NCBI GenBank assembly: GCA_002429385.1
Contig: DIZL01000024.1
Span: 1 to 63,838, forward strand
Direction: 5' to 3'
Origin: Prolixibacteraceae bacterium UBA6029
GTDB taxonomy: Bacteria; Bacteroidota; Bacteroidia; Bacteroidales; Prolixibacteraceae
Length of the DNA stretch: 63,838 nt
Part shown: positions 44,753 to 53,586 of the stretch, in pieces
Layout of the letters: each line of letters begins with the position of its first letter
Numbering within the stretch: position 1 is the stretch's first letter
Made by a program: the position numbers and the translations under genes
Notes under the pieces: model-generated
The model's input: the letters and a program-made list of their open reading frames with translations, nothing else
What the model was told of the DNA's origin: nothing
Database searches by the model: none

Positions 44753-46097
44753 ATGGAAATTAATGAAACAAATTCAAGAAGATCTTTCCTAAAAACAGCC
44801 GCTACCGGTGCTGTATTGGCAGCAGTCACTCCTGTGGCGTCCCGGCTGGAGGCCGGGACCATAAAAAAGCCAGTTATCATCCCTACCGGTGCTAAAGGCG
44901 CAAACGATCGTATTCGGGTAGCTGTTTTAGGTATAAACGGCCGTGGGAAAACACACATTGAAGAAATAATGGGTCTTGCTGAAAAGGCCAAAGTTGAGGT
45001 TGCCGTATTGTGTGATCCGGATATGGATATTCTTCAGGTCCGGGCTAAAGAATTTGAAACAAAGTATGGTAAAAAGGTGATGATCGAACAGGACTTCAGA
45101 AAAACATACGAAGATAAAACCATTGATGCGGTTACCATTGCAACGCCCAACCACTGGCATGCGCTGCAAACCATATGGGCCTGTCAGGCGGGTAAAGATG
45201 TGTATGTTGAAAAACCGGCAACACACAACATTTATGAAGGAAAGAAGGTGACCGAAGCGGCCTATAAATACAACCGTATTGTTCAGCATGGCGTTCAGTT
45301 ACGAAGCTCTGTGGCAATCAGGGAAGCGATGCAACATTTACAGGAAGGACTGATTGGCCGTGTATACATGTCCCGGGGATTGGTTTACCGGTGGCGCCCC
45401 GATATCGGTGACAAGGGCATCTCACAAACACCTCCCGGATTAAATTACGATTTGTGGTGTGGTCCGGCCCCGATGCGCCCGTTTACTAAAAACCTGGTTC
45501 ATTACAACTGGCACTGGCACTGGAATTATGGCAATGGCGATGTCGGTAACCAGGGAATCCATGAAACGGATCTTTGCATGTGGGGTTTGGGCGTTAAAAG
45601 CCTGCCTGAACGGATAACCTCAATGGGCGGTAAATTTCTATGGGACGATTGTAAGGAAGTCCCTGAGATTCAGACCTCCATTTATCATTATCCGAAGGAA
45701 AAGAAGATGATCCAGTTTGAAGTACGCAATTGGTGTACCAACATGGAAGATGGTGCAGGAGTGGGCAATATTTTCTATGGAGATAAAGGATATATGGTAT
45801 GATACCTATGAAACTTTTCTGGGCGAAAAACGCGAAAAGGGACCTTCTCGCTCCGAGAAAGGTGAACTGACCCTTCATTTCCAGAACTGGTTCGATGCCA
45901 TCCGTGCCCGCGACATGAGTATACAGAATGGTCCTGTTCAGACAGGTCATTTGGCATCTTCACTGGCACATTTGGGCAATATTTCGTACCGTCTGGGGCG
46001 TCAGCTGGAATTCGATTCAGTGGCTGAACGCTTTATCGGTGAAGGAGAAAGCGAAGCAAACAGTTTGCTTACCCGCGATTACCGTGCACCCTATTGA
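44753..46097 (+). pseudogene. Gfo/Idh/MocA oxidoreductase with Tat signal, frameshifted
   Basis: The first frame (44753-45802) has a twin-arginine signal (NSRRSFLKTA), a Rossmann fold with RVAVLGINGRGKTHIEE, and VYVEKPATHN containing the catalytic EKP motif. It stops after GDKGYMV. The second frame continues with YDTYETFLGEKREKGP to 46097. Joining them gives a normal secreted NAD(P)-dependent sugar oxidoreductase of about 448 residues. The shift lies at about 45796-45802, consistent with a net loss of one base. Some codons may also be missing between MV and YDTYE compared with relatives. It is the last gene of the cluster. Confidence 0.78.
44839..44859. repeat. GC-rich palindrome within the oxidoreductase leader
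   Basis: The arms gtcccggc (44839-44846) and gccgggac (44852-44859) flank tggag. The element lies in the region encoding the linker just after the Tat signal peptide (ASRLEAGT). Confidence 0.5.
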
Positions 46098-46382
46098 TTG
46101 CCTGAAATTGTGTAGATTAATTTAAACCTCCTATATACGAGTAGGATGAAAATACCTATTATACAGTAATTCAATAAAATGGCAGCATTTAACTTGAAGT
46201 AAGTGTAAGGAATTTTGAATTTAAACTCAAAAATCCATGCACCTGCCTCATGTTGTGTCAAAAAAGGATTGACTCTTCATCATTCAAAGTTTACGTGGGT
46301 CCTGATCGGAGCCAGCAGATTTTCAAATCTCCAAACCTTTACTTTCCAAATAATACCTTTGATAAAGGTATTCAAAAAACAG

Positions 46383-46541
46383 CTAAAGACGGGTAGCAAG
46401 TGGAAATGATTCAGGCAGTTCATAGGTGCCAACAAAATCTTGTCTGGTCCACCCGGAAGCCTTCTTATCCGGGTAGTAAAATGAATCAGGGTATGCTTTG
46501 CAGGAAACCTTCTTGCCATAAATGTCATGTACTTCTGCCAT
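46383..46541 (-). pseudogene. Short frame, possibly the C-terminal remnant of a lost gene
   Basis: This 52-codon frame, MAEVHDIYGKKV to ELPESFPLATRL, has protein-like composition with aromatic, Asp and Lys residues (YPDSFYYPDKK, GWTRQDFVGTYEL). It stays open upstream without a start until a stop inside site D near 46608. This suggests the tail of a larger gene cut off at the repeat. A free-standing small protein starting at 46541 is the alternative. I do not recognise a family. Confidence 0.35.
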
Positions 46542-46579
46542 GGTATTTCGCTTTAAAAGAGATGATTTCCTTTTAGGTG

Positions 46580-46667
46580 ATTCGAAGGTTATTCGAAGCC
46601 TATTCGAAAATTATTCGATGATGGTTCTATTCTCTACGAATAATTAATGAATAAGCTTCCAATAACC
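46580..46667. repeat. Inverted repeat made of 11-bp tandem units (site D)
   Basis: Four consecutive 11-bp units start with ATTCGA (46580, 46591, 46602, 46613). The segment 46587-46617 is the inverse complement of 46637-46667 at about 26 of 31 positions, with a 19-nt centre. The architecture matches sites A, B and C, but the unit is different. Confidence 0.7.
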
Positions 46668-47193
46668 AATGAATTATTTTCAAATAATATTAAACCACGA
46701 TAAGAGGATTGTAATTGGGCCAACCAGTCAGCATATTAACGTTGACCCGAAAATAGCTATCGGATCAATACGCCGACATCAAGAAATGCTGATCCCTCAA
46801 TTTTGGGAGATAGGAAAAAAAAGCTGTCCTCAAAGTCAAAAAAAACGATTTAATCGCCAGGACGTTAGAAAGCTAATTCGAAGCATTCAACTTATAATAC
46901 TTTGTGCCTTCTGGTTTTCAGATTGAAATTTAAAGTTTTTATTCCGCTTCAATTTTAACCGGTATTTGGGTCTATCCAGTTTTTCAGCAGACCTAAGTTA
47001 GGATTTTTAAGCCTGGGGGTAGAAAATAATGGAACCCACCTGGACAACGAACTTAGGCCTTTTAGTGTTGCAATTGATGAGTAAGATCAAGCATTTGAGG
47101 AAGATAGAATAGTTATTGAATTTATCCTTACCTCAAAAATCATTAATCAGGATTATTTCCTGCTTTTATTTGTCTGGCTTAGCTGGAAAGAAA

Positions 47194-47220
47194 AAGAGTC
47201 ATTCTGATCGAATGACTCTT
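47194..47220 (-). terminator. Terminator of the sulfur operon
   Basis: The perfect 11-bp arms aagagtcattc (47194-47204) and gaatgactctt (47210-47220) surround a 5-nt loop. On the minus strand the stem is followed by a T run (CTCTTTTTC). It lies about 145 nt past the last gene of the operon. Confidence 0.75.
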
Positions 47221-47365
47221 AGAAGTATCAGCATTTTCCAGCTGTTATCTATTTTATTTTAGTTTTTTGAATTACTGGTTTTGGCGCTAATGTCCTATGA
47301 TAAGCTGCTCTTTCGGTTGAAAAAGCTGCGCCATTTCAGGAGACGCCGGGTCTGATCTGATTCGT

Positions 47366-48004
47366 CTAGCAACCTCCTGAAGCTCCGCCTGATTTTTTTC
47401 GCTGAGTAACAACAACCGTTTTCTTCTCTGGTGTTGTTGTCGCAGCTGATCCATCTTTGGGTTTTGCCATTTCAGCAAAATTGTACTTCGGAATTTCTTT
47501 CTGAAAAGCCGGATCGGTTTTGGTGGCTAAAAGGTTGTCTTTGTGCTGCAGGTAATACTGGTATCCGCCCAGCAATACTTTAATATTTCTGAATCCCACC
47601 TGTCGGAAGAGCATCCAGGGGCCATTGGCTTGAAGCTGGTCTTCGCCGTATAGAACTACTGTTATACCTTGGTCTTTTAGTTCTTCCAGTCGTTCGCCGC
47701 TTTCTTTCTTCGTTAAATCCTGTGCCGACAAATTTTCAGCTCCCGGAATATGCCCTTGTCCGAAAACAAAATTATCGCGAAGATCGAAAAGAACCACCTT
47801 CTTCGTCTCTTCGGTAAGAAAACTGTTTAATTGCCAGGGATAAAAGCAGGCATCCGCATTTTTCACCTCTTCCAGGCTTTGTTTCATGTCAAGCTTGTAA
47901 GTAAGCAGCGGCTTGCTCATAGTGATAAAGCCAACGATCAGGATTAGAATGAAAGCGGAAAGGGCAATAAGCGTTTTCCAGGGATTTGATTCGTGTATTT
48001 CCAT
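47366..48004 (-). CDS. Membrane-anchored rhodanese-fold protein with C-terminal cysteine tail (2)
   Basis: This 212-residue protein has one N-terminal membrane helix (about residues 11-31) that should place the rest in the periplasm. A rhodanese fold (about 60-165) is supported by VVLFDLRDNFVFGQGHIPGAENL and a GG-Y segment near 145. At the active-site loop, where a catalytic Cys is expected, the sequence is VVLYGEDQLQANG, with no Cys. The protein ends in a flexible charged tail, TQRKKSGGASGGC. The terminal Cys is shared with the upstream paralogue and could carry persulfide sulfur (inference). It is the last gene of the operon. Confidence 0.75.
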   Translation of the reverse strand: MEIHESNPWKTLIALSAFILILIVGFITMSKPLLTYKLDMKQSLEEVKNADACFYPWQLNSFLTEETKKVVLFDLRDNFVFGQGHIPGAENLSAQDLTKKESGERLEELKDQGITVVLYGEDQLQANGPWMLFRQVGFRNIKVLLGGYQYYLQHKDNLLATKTDPAFQKEIPKYNFAEMAKPKDGSAATTTPEKKTVVVTQRKKSGGASGGC

Positions 48005-48037
48005 TGGTTTAAATTTTTCTGATTTACATTCAATCGG

Positions 48038-48646
48038 TTAACAACCACCTGAAGCACCGCCTGATTTCTTTTTGCGTTGCACTTCAACCTTTATTTTTGA
48101 AGATTCCATGGCTTCGGCTTTCGACCCGGTGAAATAAAGCTGAGCTCCTTGCCTGAAGGCATATGTTTCGAAGGCAGTGTATGGCTCTGTAGGATCAGGC
48201 TGTTTCGGATCAATAATGGTTTCCATCCATTGGTTTAGCCCGCCTTTCATAACGTAGGTGCTTTTAACTCCGAGGCGTTTGGTGATTACCCAGGCCTGAT
48301 CGGCTGCAATATCATTGTCAGAAACAAAGACCACTTTTGTACCGGCTATTCCAAGGTAACTTGATGTGTTGTTTAATAGACTGTCGAGCGGAACATTGAC
48401 CGACCGGGGGAGCGAAAACCTGTTAAATTCCATTGCGCTTCGCACATCGATTATTTCCAGAGACGGGTCATTTTTGATGATCATTTTGGCAACCTGATCG
48501 GTGCTAACATACCGGGTTGGCTGGATCAGTTCAAACAAAAGTTGCTGAGGTTCAATTTGTTTGGGTTCATTAGCTTTTTTAATTACTAATGTACCAACGG
48601 CCAATATGAACATCAGGATGGTGAGATAGATATAATTTCTGTTCAT
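48038..48646 (-). CDS. Membrane-anchored rhodanese-fold protein with C-terminal cysteine tail (1)
   Basis: This 202-residue protein has an N-terminal helix (about residues 6-24) and a rhodanese fold (about 45-155) with LEIIDVRSAMEFNRFSLPRSVNVP and MKGGLNQWME. The expected catalytic-Cys loop reads VVFVSDNDIAADQAW, again without Cys. The C-terminus VQRKKKSGGASGGC matches the neighbour's tail. Codons for the shared tail differ only at third positions, which suggests selection on the peptide. It starts 4 nt after the YeeE/YedE gene, so sulfur exchange with the transporter is plausible. Confidence 0.78.
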   Translation of the reverse strand: MNRNYIYLTILMFILAVGTLVIKKANEPKQIEPQQLLFELIQPTRYVSTDQVAKMIIKNDPSLEIIDVRSAMEFNRFSLPRSVNVPLDSLLNNTSSYLGIAGTKVVFVSDNDIAADQAWVITKRLGVKSTYVMKGGLNQWMETIIDPKQPDPTEPYTAFETYAFRQGAQLYFTGSKAEAMESSKIKVEVQRKKKSGGASGGC

Positions 48647-48650
48647 CGGA

Positions 48651-49253
48651 TTAGAATGTATGTTCGGTCATATTTTTTCTGATTTTCTTTTCAATGATGG
48701 AAGTACCCCAAAATGCGGCCAATGCAACAACCGTGAAGGCCATGGCAAACCATGCAGCTGAAATTCCGGTGACATCGGTAAGTGTTACATTACCCATGTT
48801 TCCGCTCACAAAGAAATTCTCGAAAAGCGGAAAACTCAGTGAAAAAACAAAGATGCCCAGGAAAAGTCCAATCGCGAAAACCAGTCCATCGAGTTTACCA
48901 ATGGCAATGGCCGTGAAACTGGTTCCGGGACAGAAGCCACCCATGATAAATCCTACTCCCATAATCACACCTCCCAAAATCATTGGCGAGAGGAAAGTCG
49001 GTAGAATAAATATTTTTGAAAGGTCGAGCCAGCCGAAATAATCAAAATAAAGCATGCCAACCATAGCAACAATAACTGCCGTAAAGAAAACACGGATAAC
49101 GACAAAATTATATCCGTAAAACACCCCGGTTATATTTCTTGATGAAGAAAATCCGGAGGCTTCAAGAACAAAACCAAAGATTATTCCTAAAAGGAGAGCG
49201 ATGACAAAGTCCCACTCACCAGTAATAATACCATTCGGAAATAAAGGTCCCAT
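48651..49253 (-). CDS. YeeE/YedE-family sulfur transporter, half-size (2)
   Basis: This 200-residue membrane protein has about five hydrophobic segments. It shows the family hallmarks GFVLEASGFSSSRNITGVF and MGGFCPGTSFTAIAIGKLDG. In the GGFCPGT loop the Cys corresponds to one of the conserved thiols that pass sulfur in thiosulfate transporters (TsuA/YeeE). Full-length transporters have about 350 residues; here the two halves are separate genes, 49281 encoding the other half. The pair probably imports thiosulfate or a similar sulfur compound. It starts 27 nt after its partner. Confidence 0.85.
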   Translation of the reverse strand: MGPLFPNGIITGEWDFVIALLLGIIFGFVLEASGFSSSRNITGVFYGYNFVVIRVFFTAVIVAMVGMLYFDYFGWLDLSKIFILPTFLSPMILGGVIMGVGFIMGGFCPGTSFTAIAIGKLDGLVFAIGLFLGIFVFSLSFPLFENFFVSGNMGNVTLTDVTGISAAWFAMAFTVVALAAFWGTSIIEKKIRKNMTEHTF

Positions 49254-49280
49254 TTTAATATTTTTTATTGATTACAATTT

Positions 49281-49817
49281 TTAAATCCATAGTTTTCTGA
49301 AGAAATAAGCGACAGCATATCCTGTTCCGAAAATTGCAAACAAGACGATTACACCACCAAATGCAAAGGTTGCGGTACCGCAAAGTGCAGCACCACTGGT
49401 ACACCCGCGTCCAAACTGGCTTCCAAATCCAAAAAACATTCCACCGCCAAGGGCAAACCAAAGTCTGGTTTTGCTGGAAATTTTAGGACTATGTTCAATG
49501 CGAAATTTCTTAACGCGACCAAAAATGATTCCTGAAAGCAAACCGCCAACAAAAATTCCTATTGACTCGAATACCAGCCAGGTGTACATCGGTGAATGTT
49601 CGCTGTTCGCGACGCTATTCATGTAAGAATTCGATTTGACTGTTGCCGGCATGATTACCTTTGCGGTTGCTACCACTGTACTTTTAATGGCGCCACTCGC
49701 GCCGAGTCCACGTCCGGTGACAAAAACGGTAATTAATACCAGCAGACCCAATAAAACACCACCCAAATATGGATTGATATATTTGGGTTCGTTGTCAGTT
49801 GATTGATTTATATTCAT
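49281..49817 (-). CDS. YeeE/YedE-family sulfur transporter, half-size (1)
   Basis: This 178-residue membrane protein has about four hydrophobic segments and the conserved loop FGRGCTSGAALCGTATFAFGG. It contains the GCTSG cysteine of YeeE/YedE transporters. Its partner gene follows on the same strand. Together they would form the two-half architecture seen in Bacteroidota, probably moving thiosulfate or a related sulfur species across the inner membrane. It lies 19 nt after the NrfD-like subunit gene, which ties sulfur transport to the molybdoenzyme. Confidence 0.87.
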   Translation of the reverse strand: MNINQSTDNEPKYINPYLGGVLLGLLVLITVFVTGRGLGASGAIKSTVVATAKVIMPATVKSNSYMNSVANSEHSPMYTWLVFESIGIFVGGLLSGIIFGRVKKFRIEHSPKISSKTRLWFALGGGMFFGFGSQFGRGCTSGAALCGTATFAFGGVIVLFAIFGTGYAVAYFFRKLWI

Positions 49818-49836
49818 TTTTCAGAATTTTAGGATG

Positions 49837-50778
49837 TTAATAGATATACCGGGTTATCTGTCCGGCTTCAACTATGATGAAACGAAACATCAAACCTCCA
49901 AAAAGAATCAGTACAGGTGGCAGCCATTTGGGAACATGATAACCCCATAATTCAAGTGTTTCGAGTACGGCAGGAAAGATAAGGCCAAGCAATACCACAT
50001 AAACCCAAAAACTTACAGTGAAAGTACCGCCTAAGAATAAGTTGGCAGCTTCGATACTTGCCTGCGATCCGGCTAAAAACCCCATGAACAGATGGATAAT
50101 CAGGAAGAGTTCTACCACAATAAAAGCCAGGTCGATCCGGCCTAATATTTTTCGTTCTTTGGCATCTTTACTTATCCAGATGGTCGTTGCCAGCCCTGTC
50201 GAAAATCCGGACACCAGGAATAACGGTCCGAGAATTGACGTATTCCATAGCGGACGGGCGTTAAATGCCGACAATAAAATACCGGTGTAAACGCCTAGGA
50301 TAATGGAATAGATCATCATGATCCAAGCCAATGAAATCCTGTTTTTTATGATAAAGGCTTCAAAACGGTTTAACAGATCAAATTTCCAGTCCCATCGGGG
50401 AAACATTTCTTTCATATAACTAGCCACCCAGAGAATAGAAATAGGAGTCATAATCATTAATGTCCAGGCTCCCCATCCCATTGGAGATTCCAATCGGATA
50501 GTTGTATATAACTGCCAGAAATAGAGTTTATGTTTTAAATCCCAGAACAGAGCGCCAAGACCCAGGACAAGCGCAATAGGCGCGATAATTGGCGCCCATT
50601 TTACAGTGGCTTGCATTTTGCTTTCTTTGCCTCTTACTACAAAGAATCCGGCAAAAAACAGGATTCCTGCAGCAAGTCCACCCAGAAAAAGGTAGAGGGG
50701 AATCTGCCAGTGCCAGATAGTTAGATATGGATCGATGTTGGGAATATTTCGCCCGCTAATCATTAATTCTTCTTTCAT
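49837..50778 (-). CDS. NrfD/PsrC-type membrane anchor subunit
   Basis: This 313-residue protein has about eight transmembrane segments starting with the family motif WHWQIPLYLFLGGLAAG. NrfD/PsrC proteins exchange electrons with menaquinone and pass them to the Fe-S subunit. The absence of heme-ligand patterns fits this family. It lies 19 nt after the Fe-S subunit gene in the order catalytic, Fe-S, membrane subunit, as in polysulfide and thiosulfate reductases. Tetrathionate or arsenic enzymes of the same family have a similar build. Confidence 0.9.
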   Translation of the reverse strand: MKEELMISGRNIPNIDPYLTIWHWQIPLYLFLGGLAAGILFFAGFFVVRGKESKMQATVKWAPIIAPIALVLGLGALFWDLKHKLYFWQLYTTIRLESPMGWGAWTLMIMTPISILWVASYMKEMFPRWDWKFDLLNRFEAFIIKNRISLAWIMMIYSIILGVYTGILLSAFNARPLWNTSILGPLFLVSGFSTGLATTIWISKDAKERKILGRIDLAFIVVELFLIIHLFMGFLAGSQASIEAANLFLGGTFTVSFWVYVVLLGLIFPAVLETLELWGYHVPKWLPPVLILFGGLMFRFIIVEAGQITRYIY

Positions 50779-50797
50779 CTTACAATAATATTAAACG

Positions 50798-51331
50798 TTA
50801 GGTAAGAAAATACAATTGAGGTTTGGTGCCAGCTTCAGGAGCAAGTACTTTCCATTTGCGGTCTTTCAGGGCCAACGAAACATCACTGTTCGGATCGTTC
50901 AAATCGCCAAAATGAAGACAGCGAGTCGGACAAACCCCGACACACGACGGGTTTTGTCCTTTTTCAACCCGATGGATGCAGAAGGTACATTTATCGACAT
51001 ATCCTTCTGGATGCGGATAACGGGCATCATACGGACATGACTCGATACAGGCGCCACAACCGATACATTTGTTGTGGGTAACCAGAACTACTCCTCCTTC
51101 AACTTTATGACTGGCACCTGTCGGGCAGCAACGCACACAGGGAGCATTGTCACAATGGTTGCATCGTTCCGATCTGAATTCCAGATCGAGGCTCGGATAG
51201 GTTCCGGTTACATTCTCAACGACCCAGTCGCGACAATAGCCGTGTGGAACGTTATTTTCAGTTTGACAGGCCACTACACAGTCGCCACAACCGACACATT
51301 TTTTGGTGTCGATAGCCATTGCGTATCTCAT
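50798..51331 (-). CDS. Four-cluster ferredoxin-like Fe-S subunit (PsrB/NrfC type)
   Basis: This 177-residue protein has 16 cysteines arranged for four [4Fe-4S] clusters: CVGCGDCVVAC, CNHCDNAPCVRCCP, CIGCGACIESCP and CTFCIHRVEKGQNPSC, then CPTRC. It carries electrons between the quinone-reactive membrane subunit and the molybdenum subunit. There is no signal peptide; export would follow the Tat-signal partner. Its ATG overlaps the stop of the catalytic subunit gene as ATGA (51328-51331), so production is coupled. Confidence 0.93.
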   Translation of the reverse strand: MRYAMAIDTKKCVGCGDCVVACQTENNVPHGYCRDWVVENVTGTYPSLDLEFRSERCNHCDNAPCVRCCPTGASHKVEGGVVLVTHNKCIGCGACIESCPYDARYPHPEGYVDKCTFCIHRVEKGQNPSCVGVCPTRCLHFGDLNDPNSDVSLALKDRKWKVLAPEAGTKPQLYFLT

Positions 51332-53586
51332 GCTTTATCCTCCTTTTTATCGCTTGCTGGGTTCTCTTTCAAAAATGTTATAAAGTTTCCTCTCATTCCG
51401 GTTCCGCCCATGACCGGGTCAACAGCAATATTGGTGATCATTTCTTCATCGCTGGCGCCCATACCGAATGCACGTGTTAGTTTTTTATCGGAATGTCCGA
51501 ACCCGTGAACCATATAAACTGAATCCCATCGTATTCGCTCAGTAACTCTAACTGCTACTGGAAATGTTGTGACGGCGCCGTCCTGATTTTTCAACCACAC
51601 TTTTTGCCCTTTCTTTAATCCCCATAAATCAGCCACTTTCGGGTTCACCCAAACACTGTTTTCTTTCATCAGATCCCATAAATTCGGATTGTTGGAAGTG
51701 CGGCTGAAGGTGTGCATGGGGGCACGGCCATAAATTAACCGGTAAAAATTCTGAGGTGGTTCGGGATGTGGTGTATAAACCGGGAAAGGATCAAAACCTG
51801 CATTGGCAAAATCTACTGAGTATAACTCAATTTTTCCGGTACTTGTATTGAATTGAAAATCTTCACCATCGGCAAGATAAAGCGGACCGTCTTTCCTGGG
51901 GAACAATTTTACACCGATTTTTTTCATCTCTTCCAACGAAGATCCCAGCTTTTTTAACTGCCAGTCGATCACTTCAGAATAATCGTTATAATTGAAATAA
52001 TCGTGAAGTCCCAGGCGCTCGCCAATTTGTTTGACAATCCACCAGCCCGGTTTCGTATCATATTTTGGTTGGGCAGCCGGCATACGCATGGCCACGTTAG
52101 GAACACGTGCCGGAGCTGCGCGCAGGAAGTCATACCGTTCAAGGTAAGTAGCTTCAGGCAAAATCACATCAGCGTATCCTGTTATTTCCATTGGCATAGT
52201 ATCCATAACGGCAATAAATTCAACCGACTCGGCAGCTTCTTTAAACAATTTTTTATCGGGCATCGAAAGCGGCAGGTTTGTTCCGCCTACCAGCCAGGCT
52301 TTTACCTGGTGTTTGTAATTCAGCCTTGGAATAGATGCTTTCAGTAATTCGGTGGTTATTCCCATGGAAGCAAGCGGAAATTTACCTTCGTTAATATCTT
52401 TCCAATTCCATTTCGGTGTAGGATATTTCGGCTGCGGAAATTCAGGAATTTTAATCGCTTCAGGCAAATATAAACTTCCTCGTTTTCCCCATGCTCCCAA
52501 TAAGGCAGTCAAAATTGCCATCGCTCTTTCCCGTTGGGAATCATCACCATACCATACCGTATGACGTCCGGGATGAATAACCACAGCAGGAGCTGCTCCC
52601 GCCATTGCCCGGGCAGTTTTGCGAATGACCTCCGGCTCAATATCAGTAATGCCGTATGCCCATTCAGGGGTCATACTTTTTACATGGTTCTTGAGGAGAT
52701 CAAACCCAAAGGTGTATTTTTCCACAAAAGGTTTATTATATAACTCATCGTAAATTAACACGTGAATCCATGCCATGAGCAGTGCAATATCGGTTGATGG
52801 CTTGATGGGCAGCCAAAATGATGAATGGCCTGCAGCCGTTGAAAACCGGGGATCAACCGTTATGATTATCGCTTTCTTATCGATGGCTTCCGACATTTCC
52901 TGAACCTGCGAATTGTGCATGTTTTCGCCGATATGCGATCCGATCAGTACAAGACATTCGGTATCACGGATGTCGGTGTTCTCTGGCGAAACGATGTCAG
53001 TTCCGAAGGTGGTAAAATAAGCTGCAGAACGAGGGCCGCGGCAATTGGCAAATGCAGGTTCGGCATTAGATTCGGAGCCATAGGAACGCAACAGGTGTTC
53101 AAGCGAAGCTCCCGGGTTCCCGTGATTAAACAGCCCAAATGCCTCAGAACCATATTTCTCCTTTACCTCTTTCATCTTATTGGCCACTTTATCAAGGGCT
53201 TCTTCCCAGGAGGCTTCTCTGAAATACTGTGTACCGTCTTTTTTCTTTTCCCTGATTAAAGGTGTCTTTAATCGGTCTTCATCGTAATACATTCCTATTC
53301 CGCCAGTACCACGCGGACATAACCGACCATTACAGTGCGGATCGTTTTTGTTGCCAACAATTTTCAAGATATCACCTTTTTCATCGACATAGGCCCATCC
53401 GGCACATTTCCAGAAACAAACTTCACAATAAGTTGGAACCGGCTTTAGTGAAGCTAAGGAATTTGATCCGATGGAAATGTTTTTTGGTGAATTAGCGCCG
53501 ACGACCCATTTTGCCATACTTCCGGCAAGGACTGTTGCTCCAAGTCCAAGTGAACTGATTCTTATAAAATTCCTCCTCGTATGCAT
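51328..53586 (-). CDS. Molybdopterin oxidoreductase, polysulfide/thiosulfate reductase-like catalytic subunit
   Basis: This 752-residue exported protein has a Tat signal (TRRNFIRISS). A [4Fe-4S] site follows at C54, C57, C61 and C90 (CEVCFWKCAGW ... LCPRG), typical of the PsrA/PhsA branch of the DMSO reductase family. C182 in FANCRGPRS is the candidate molybdenum ligand. Conserved cofactor motifs include GSHIGENMHNSQ and IHPGRHTVWYGDD. The C-terminal domain has HTFSRTSNNPNLWDLM. Context with YeeE transporters and rhodaneses favours a sulfur substrate (polysulfide, thiosulfate or tetrathionate). Other oxyanions cannot be excluded from sequence alone. It is the first gene of the operon. Confidence 0.9.
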   Translation of the reverse strand: MHTRRNFIRISSLGLGATVLAGSMAKWVVGANSPKNISIGSNSLASLKPVPTYCEVCFWKCAGWAYVDEKGDILKIVGNKNDPHCNGRLCPRGTGGIGMYYDEDRLKTPLIREKKKDGTQYFREASWEEALDKVANKMKEVKEKYGSEAFGLFNHGNPGASLEHLLRSYGSESNAEPAFANCRGPRSAAYFTTFGTDIVSPENTDIRDTECLVLIGSHIGENMHNSQVQEMSEAIDKKAIIITVDPRFSTAAGHSSFWLPIKPSTDIALLMAWIHVLIYDELYNKPFVEKYTFGFDLLKNHVKSMTPEWAYGITDIEPEVIRKTARAMAGAAPAVVIHPGRHTVWYGDDSQRERAMAILTALLGAWGKRGSLYLPEAIKIPEFPQPKYPTPKWNWKDINEGKFPLASMGITTELLKASIPRLNYKHQVKAWLVGGTNLPLSMPDKKLFKEAAESVEFIAVMDTMPMEITGYADVILPEATYLERYDFLRAAPARVPNVAMRMPAAQPKYDTKPGWWIVKQIGERLGLHDYFNYNDYSEVIDWQLKKLGSSLEEMKKIGVKLFPRKDGPLYLADGEDFQFNTSTGKIELYSVDFANAGFDPFPVYTPHPEPPQNFYRLIYGRAPMHTFSRTSNNPNLWDLMKENSVWVNPKVADLWGLKKGQKVWLKNQDGAVTTFPVAVRVTERIRWDSVYMVHGFGHSDKKLTRAFGMGASDEEMITNIAVDPVMGGTGMRGNFITFLKENPASDKKEDKA

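Larger units (their letters stand above)
46098..47193. other. Gene-poor interval between the glycosidase cluster and the sulfur operon
   Basis: No convincing intact gene is seen. The interval holds a short minus-strand frame (46383-46541) and inverted repeat site D (46580-46667). An 85-codon plus-strand frame at 46669 and a 64-codon frame at 46215 have no recognisable family features, so I do not call them. Confidence 0.6.

Noticed and set aside
46669..46926. 85-codon plus-strand frame in the gene-poor interval
   Set aside because: Starts inside the site D arm, has no known family motifs and is isolated.
47287..47478. 63-codon minus-strand frame at the end of the sulfur operon
   Set aside because: It is a shifted-frame copy of the rhodanese tail region (KKS/GGA codons).
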